A stretch of 16,203 bases of DNA, taken from positions 1 through 16,203 of the forward strand of contig WFYM01000002.1 in the NCBI GenBank assembly GCA_015490115.1. The letters are read 5' to 3'. The notes under the pieces are model-generated. The model saw nothing but the letters and a program-made list of their open reading frames with translations, searched no databases and was not told the origin of the DNA. Of the stretch, positions 13,644 through 16,203 are shown piece after piece. This stretch comes from Aquificaceae bacterium. Its GTDB lineage: Bacteria > Aquificota > Aquificia > Aquificales > Aquificaceae. Position numbers and translations under genes: made by a program. Position 1 is the first letter of the stretch. Each line of letters opens with the position of its first letter.

Positions 13644-14939
13644 ATGGGTGTGAGCAGGAGGGATCTTTTCAAGGCTGTAGGTGCGGGAGCGGTGGTTTCC
13701 TTGATCGGATCACCCACCTTCGCTAAAAAGGCTGAAACGCTGAACCTTCCGAAGCCCTCGAAGGGTTCGCCGAGGGTTGTGATAGTCGGAGGTGGGTGGT
13801 CGGGTTCCACGCTCGCCAAGTATATAAAGAAAAAAGACCCGAAGGTCGACGTCGTCCTAATAGAGAGGAGGGCGATGTTCATGTCCTGTCCCGTGAGCAA
13901 CCTTTGGCTCGTAGACCTCGTTCCCTTAGAGTTCCTGATACACAGCCACCTCAAGCCAGCTTCAAAATACGGCTACCACTTCGTCAACGCCATGGTCCAC
14001 GATATAGACAGGGAAAAGAGGTTCGTCTACACAAACCTCGGTAAGATCCACTACGACTACCTTGTTCTTGCGACAGGCATAGACTACGACTACTCCCAGT
14101 GGGTGGGGACCGACCCGAGGGACGTTGAGATAGCCATGACAAAATACCCGGCAGCCTTCAAGCCGGGGAACGAACACATAAGGCTGAAGCAGAAGATACA
14201 CGACTTCGAAGGGGGGAACTTCGTGATCACCGTCCCGCCCGGTCTCGACTACAGGTGCATACCAGGTCCCTACGAGAGGGCTACCATGGTGGCTTGGTTC
14301 TTCAAGAAGAACAAGGTCCCTGGTAAGGTGATCCTAATAGATCCCCACAACGATCCGCCCGTCAAGGCTGAGGGGTTCCACAAGGCTTGGAACGAATACG
14401 TGAAGGGCTACATAGAGTATCTGCCCAACGCCCAGATAAAGGAGGTTGACTTCGGGAGGAAGAGGATAGTTACGAACGTGGGGGACGTGAAGTTCGACGA
14501 CCTCAACCTCTACCCGAGGTGCAAGTCCGCACCCATAGTCTTCAAAGCCGGACTCGTCAAAAAGGGTGATAGGTGGCCAGCTCTCAGGTGGCCTTGGTAT
14601 CAGACTGTCGAGGACGAGAGGATCCTATGCACCGGGGATGCGAGGAACCAGCCCTTCTCCAAGAGCGGGAACACAGCGAACTCAGAAGCCCACATAGTAG
14701 CTGAATTCGTCGTCAACCTCATACGCGGTAAGGAGATGCCCTACAGACCACCGAGGACCCTCTGCTACTCAGGTGTTGACAAGGAAAAGGCTGTTTGGGT
14801 CGACCTCACCTACAAATACGACCCCAAGAAGAACGAGTTCGCCTTCCACAACGTGAAGATGGACAACACACCCTCCAAGAAGAACTGGATAGCCTACCTC
14901 GAATGGGCAAAGGGTCTCTACAGGGACATGTTCAGCTGA
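13644..14939 (+). CDS. FccB-like flavoprotein (flavocytochrome c sulfide dehydrogenase flavin subunit family)
   Basis: A 431-residue Tat-exported flavoprotein. Twin-arginine motif SRRDLFK is at 4-10, followed by a hydrophobic stretch and a likely cleavage near residue 27. The FAD-binding VVIVGGGWSG is at 45-54. MSCPVSN places Cys82 where the family's FAD-attaching cysteine lies, and YRCIPGPYERA places Cys205 where one redox-disulfide cysteine lies. LCTGDAR...KSGNTANSEAH is the C-terminal FAD motif, and the last ~70 residues resemble the FCSD flavin-binding C-domain. The family oxidises sulfide in the periplasm and passes electrons to a cytochrome subunit. Here the usual partner cysteine appears replaced (DRWPALRWP, 309-317), so substrate and mechanism may differ. 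No FccA cytochrome gene follows; a Rieske gene does. SD AGGGGGTG supports the start. Confidence 0.85.
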   Translation: MGVSRRDLFKAVGAGAVVSLIGSPTFAKKAETLNLPKPSKGSPRVVIVGGGWSGSTLAKYIKKKDPKVDVVLIERRAMFMSCPVSNLWLVDLVPLEFLIHSHLKPASKYGYHFVNAMVHDIDREKRFVYTNLGKIHYDYLVLATGIDYDYSQWVGTDPRDVEIAMTKYPAAFKPGNEHIRLKQKIHDFEGGNFVITVPPGLDYRCIPGPYERATMVAWFFKKNKVPGKVILIDPHNDPPVKAEGFHKAWNEYVKGYIEYLPNAQIKEVDFGRKRIVTNVGDVKFDDLNLYPRCKSAPIVFKAGLVKKGDRWPALRWPWYQTVEDERILCTGDARNQPFSKSGNTANSEAHIVAEFVVNLIRGKEMPYRPPRTLCYSGVDKEKAVWVDLTYKYDPKKNEFAFHNVKMDNTPSKKNWIAYLEWAKGLYRDMFS

Positions 14940-14986
14940 CCCCCTCTTCCCGTCGCCCCTTTAAATTTTTTTTTGAGGGTTTGGGT

Positions 14987-15685
14987 ATGGACAGGAGGAG
15001 GTTTCTGAAAGTTTGCACGGCGGTAGCTTTCGCACCCTTCATGCTCGGAAGGTCCTTCGGAGCTGAGTCCTTCAAACCCTACAAAAAAGCCCTTCTCCTG
15101 AGAGAAGACGGGAAACCCTTGAGACCGGAAGATATAGACCCTTCGAAGGAGTATATCTTCTTCTACCCTTACAGGTCCACCCCTTGCCTCCTGATAGACC
15201 TTGGAAAGAAGGTGGGTCCCGTCGAGGTCAAGCTAAAGAACGGGACCTCATACCTTTGGAGGGGTGGAGTCGGTCCGAAAGGGAGCGTCGTCGCCTTTTC
15301 CGCCATATGCACCCACCAGCTCAGCTTCCCGAAAAAGGAATACAGCCTGATCAACTACTACCCTGAAGGAAAGGTCTCGAAGCTCGTGGGGAGGGACAAA
15401 GTAATCCAGTGTTGCGCCCACATGTCCGCCTTCGATCCCGAAAGGGGCGGTAAGGTGATAGAGGGTCCCGCACCTTCTCCCCTTACCGCGATAGTCCTTT
15501 CCTACGAAGACGGCAAATTCTACGCCCTCGGGACCTCAGGAGAGGAGGTCTTCGAGGACTTCTTCGACGCTTACAGATCCGAGCTTAGGAAGGTTTACGG
15601 TTCGACGAGGATTGCAAAGGAACTTGTAGACTCCTGCGTAGTCCTCGAGATGGAGAAGTATACGGAGGAGGTGGTGAGGTGCTGA
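14987..15685 (+). CDS. Tat-exported Rieske [2Fe-2S] protein
   Basis: A 232-residue protein with a twin-arginine leader (DRRRFLK, residues 2-8, then TAVAFAPFMLG), probably cleaved near SFGA or held as a membrane anchor. The Rieske cluster ligands are CTH (Cys108, His110) and CCAH (Cys142, His145). The canonical CTHLGC/CPCH disulfide cysteines are missing: Ser113 and Ala144 are at those positions, while Cys143 is extra. The frame is open upstream from an ATG at 14795, but that part lies inside the FccB-like gene and lacks the Tat leader, so the start is 14987, preceded by GAGGG at 14975-14979. It lies 47 bp after the flavoprotein and probably shares its sigma-54 promoter. A likely role is one-electron acceptor for the flavoprotein or for a membrane complex. 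Confidence 0.9.
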   Translation: MDRRRFLKVCTAVAFAPFMLGRSFGAESFKPYKKALLLREDGKPLRPEDIDPSKEYIFFYPYRSTPCLLIDLGKKVGPVEVKLKNGTSYLWRGGVGPKGSVVAFSAICTHQLSFPKKEYSLINYYPEGKVSKLVGRDKVIQCCAHMSAFDPERGGKVIEGPAPSPLTAIVLSYEDGKFYALGTSGEEVFEDFFDAYRSELRKVYGSTRIAKELVDSCVVLEMEKYTEEVVRC

Positions 15686-15703
15686 TAAATTTGAGTGCCT
15701 AAA

Positions 15704-15733
15704 TTAATAGAGTGTCCGTCCGTATAGTATAAT
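15704..15733 (+). promoter_or_regulatory. Probable sigma-70-type promoter of the secreted-protein gene
   Basis: TATAAT at 15728-15733 is perfect; TTAATA at 15704-15709 is a 4 of 6 match to -35 with an 18-base spacer. A strong ribosome site, GGGGGGAAGG at 15741-15750, follows before the ATG at 15752. This separates the next gene from the sigma-54 unit. Confidence 0.5.
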
Positions 15734-15751
15734 TCGAGAGGGGGGGAAGGT

Positions 15752-16203
15752 ATGAGGTGGTTAGGGATACTGCTTTTAGCCTTAGGTCTTTCCTTCGCCT
15801 TCAGGGTGACCCAAGGGATCGACGAAGCTCAAAGGGCTGTAGTTAAAGCCTTCCAAGTCGGGGCGAGGGACAAGGCACCTTACCTATACGCTAAGACGAA
15901 GGGCTACAAGGAAATATCCGCCATACTAGCTTCGGAGGCGGACGACGTGGGTTCCAAGGTCTTCGCCATAAGGACCATGAACTTAGCTTCCAAGGCGATA
16001 ACCGCAGCCTTTGTAGGAGCTGAGGAGCTAACGCCCATAGAAGCACCCCCGAAAGTAAGAGGTGAGTTCCAGCTCGTAGATCTGGAAGAGATAAGGGACA
16101 GGCTCGAGTTCTTGAGGAACAACAGGGGTATGAACTGCTCACCCAAGGAGCTTGGGAGGGCGGAAGCCTTCTACGACGCCCTCGTCTACGAGCTTTCCAA
16201 GGA
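15752..16203 (+). CDS. Secreted helical protein of unknown function, 3' end outside the window
   Basis: An open frame of 150 codons to the right edge, starting with a clear Sec signal peptide (MRWLGILLLALGLSFA). The mature part is predicted mostly helical and Ala-rich: EAQRAVVKAFQVGARDKAPYLYAKT, then EADDVGSKVFAIRTMNLASKAITAA, and EIRDRLEFLRNN. The pattern of Ala-rich helices with GA-x-DKAPYLYAK resembles the DUF4398-type helical region found before OmpA domains in envelope proteins, but this is a weak likeness and the C-terminus is not visible. It has its own promoter and a strong Shine-Dalgarno (GGGGGGAAGG). I do not recognise a specific family. A peptidoglycan-binding domain beyond the edge would make it an OmpA-like lipoprotein or outer-membrane protein. 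Confidence 0.75.
   Translation, partial: MRWLGILLLALGLSFAFRVTQGIDEAQRAVVKAFQVGARDKAPYLYAKTKGYKEISAILASEADDVGSKVFAIRTMNLASKAITAAFVGAEELTPIEAPPKVRGEFQLVDLEEIRDRLEFLRNNRGMNCSPKELGRAEAFYDALVYELSK

Noticed and set aside
14940..14975. T9 run after the flavoprotein gene as an intrinsic terminator.
   Set aside because: No GC-rich hairpin precedes it, and the Rieske gene has no obvious promoter of its own.
14795..14986. Upstream in-frame extension of the Rieske gene (64 codons).
   Set aside because: It overlaps the end of the FccB-like gene in another frame. The Tat leader and ribosome site place the start at 14987.

Overview
The window looks like a chromosomal segment of a thermophilic, Aquifex-like bacterium (Aquificota). 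Arginine is written almost entirely as AGG and isoleucine mostly as ATA, and proteins are rich in Glu/Lys. Genes are tightly packed and often overlap. The gene content points the same way: a Pab1020-type RNA ligase, a PIN protein matching the Aquifex protein-only RNase P (HARP), one type IIA topoisomerase A subunit without a GyrA-box, and periplasmic sulfur/redox proteins. No rRNA, tRNA, CRISPR array or insertion sequence was found.

Layout. (1) 1-952, minus: a di-heme cytochrome c peroxidase cut by the left edge, with a good TTGAAA-17-TATAAT promoter. Divergent from it is an ArsA/Get3-like ATPase (1081-2262), which overlaps tail-to-tail with a CBS-domain ClC anion transporter (2254-3954, minus). 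(2) 3973-10515, plus, apparently one transcription unit: RNA 3'-phosphate cyclase (rtcA), gyrA with a full-length intein, purS, purQ and an ATP-dependent RNA ligase. The last four genes overlap end to start. (3) 10486-11079, minus: HARP, whose tail overlaps the RNA ligase. (4) 11149-13467: an NtrC-type sigma-54 activator and a soluble PAS histidine kinase, convergent with a 66-bp overlap. (5) 13644-15685, plus: a Tat-exported FccB-like flavoprotein and a Tat-exported Rieske protein, preceded by a clear sigma-54 promoter and an 18-bp perfect palindrome. (6) 15752 to the right edge: the start of an unrecognised secreted protein with its own promoter.

How it fits together. The two-component pair probably switches on the flavoprotein-Rieske genes: the palindrome is a natural enhancer for the activator, and a degenerate copy abuts the activator's own start codon. 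These genes look like a periplasmic sulfide or other sulfur oxidation module sensed through a Cys/His-rich PAS domain; the substrate is inference. Separately, RtcA, the RNA ligase and HARP place RNA-end cyclisation, RNA joining and tRNA 5' maturation within 7 kb. The main curiosities are the intein directly after the catalytic tyrosine of GyrA, the missing GyrA-box, the HARP-ligase pair, and the sigma-54 module with unusual FccB and Rieske proteins.

No stretch of more than 300 bases lacks a gene; the largest gap (13468-13643) is regulatory.
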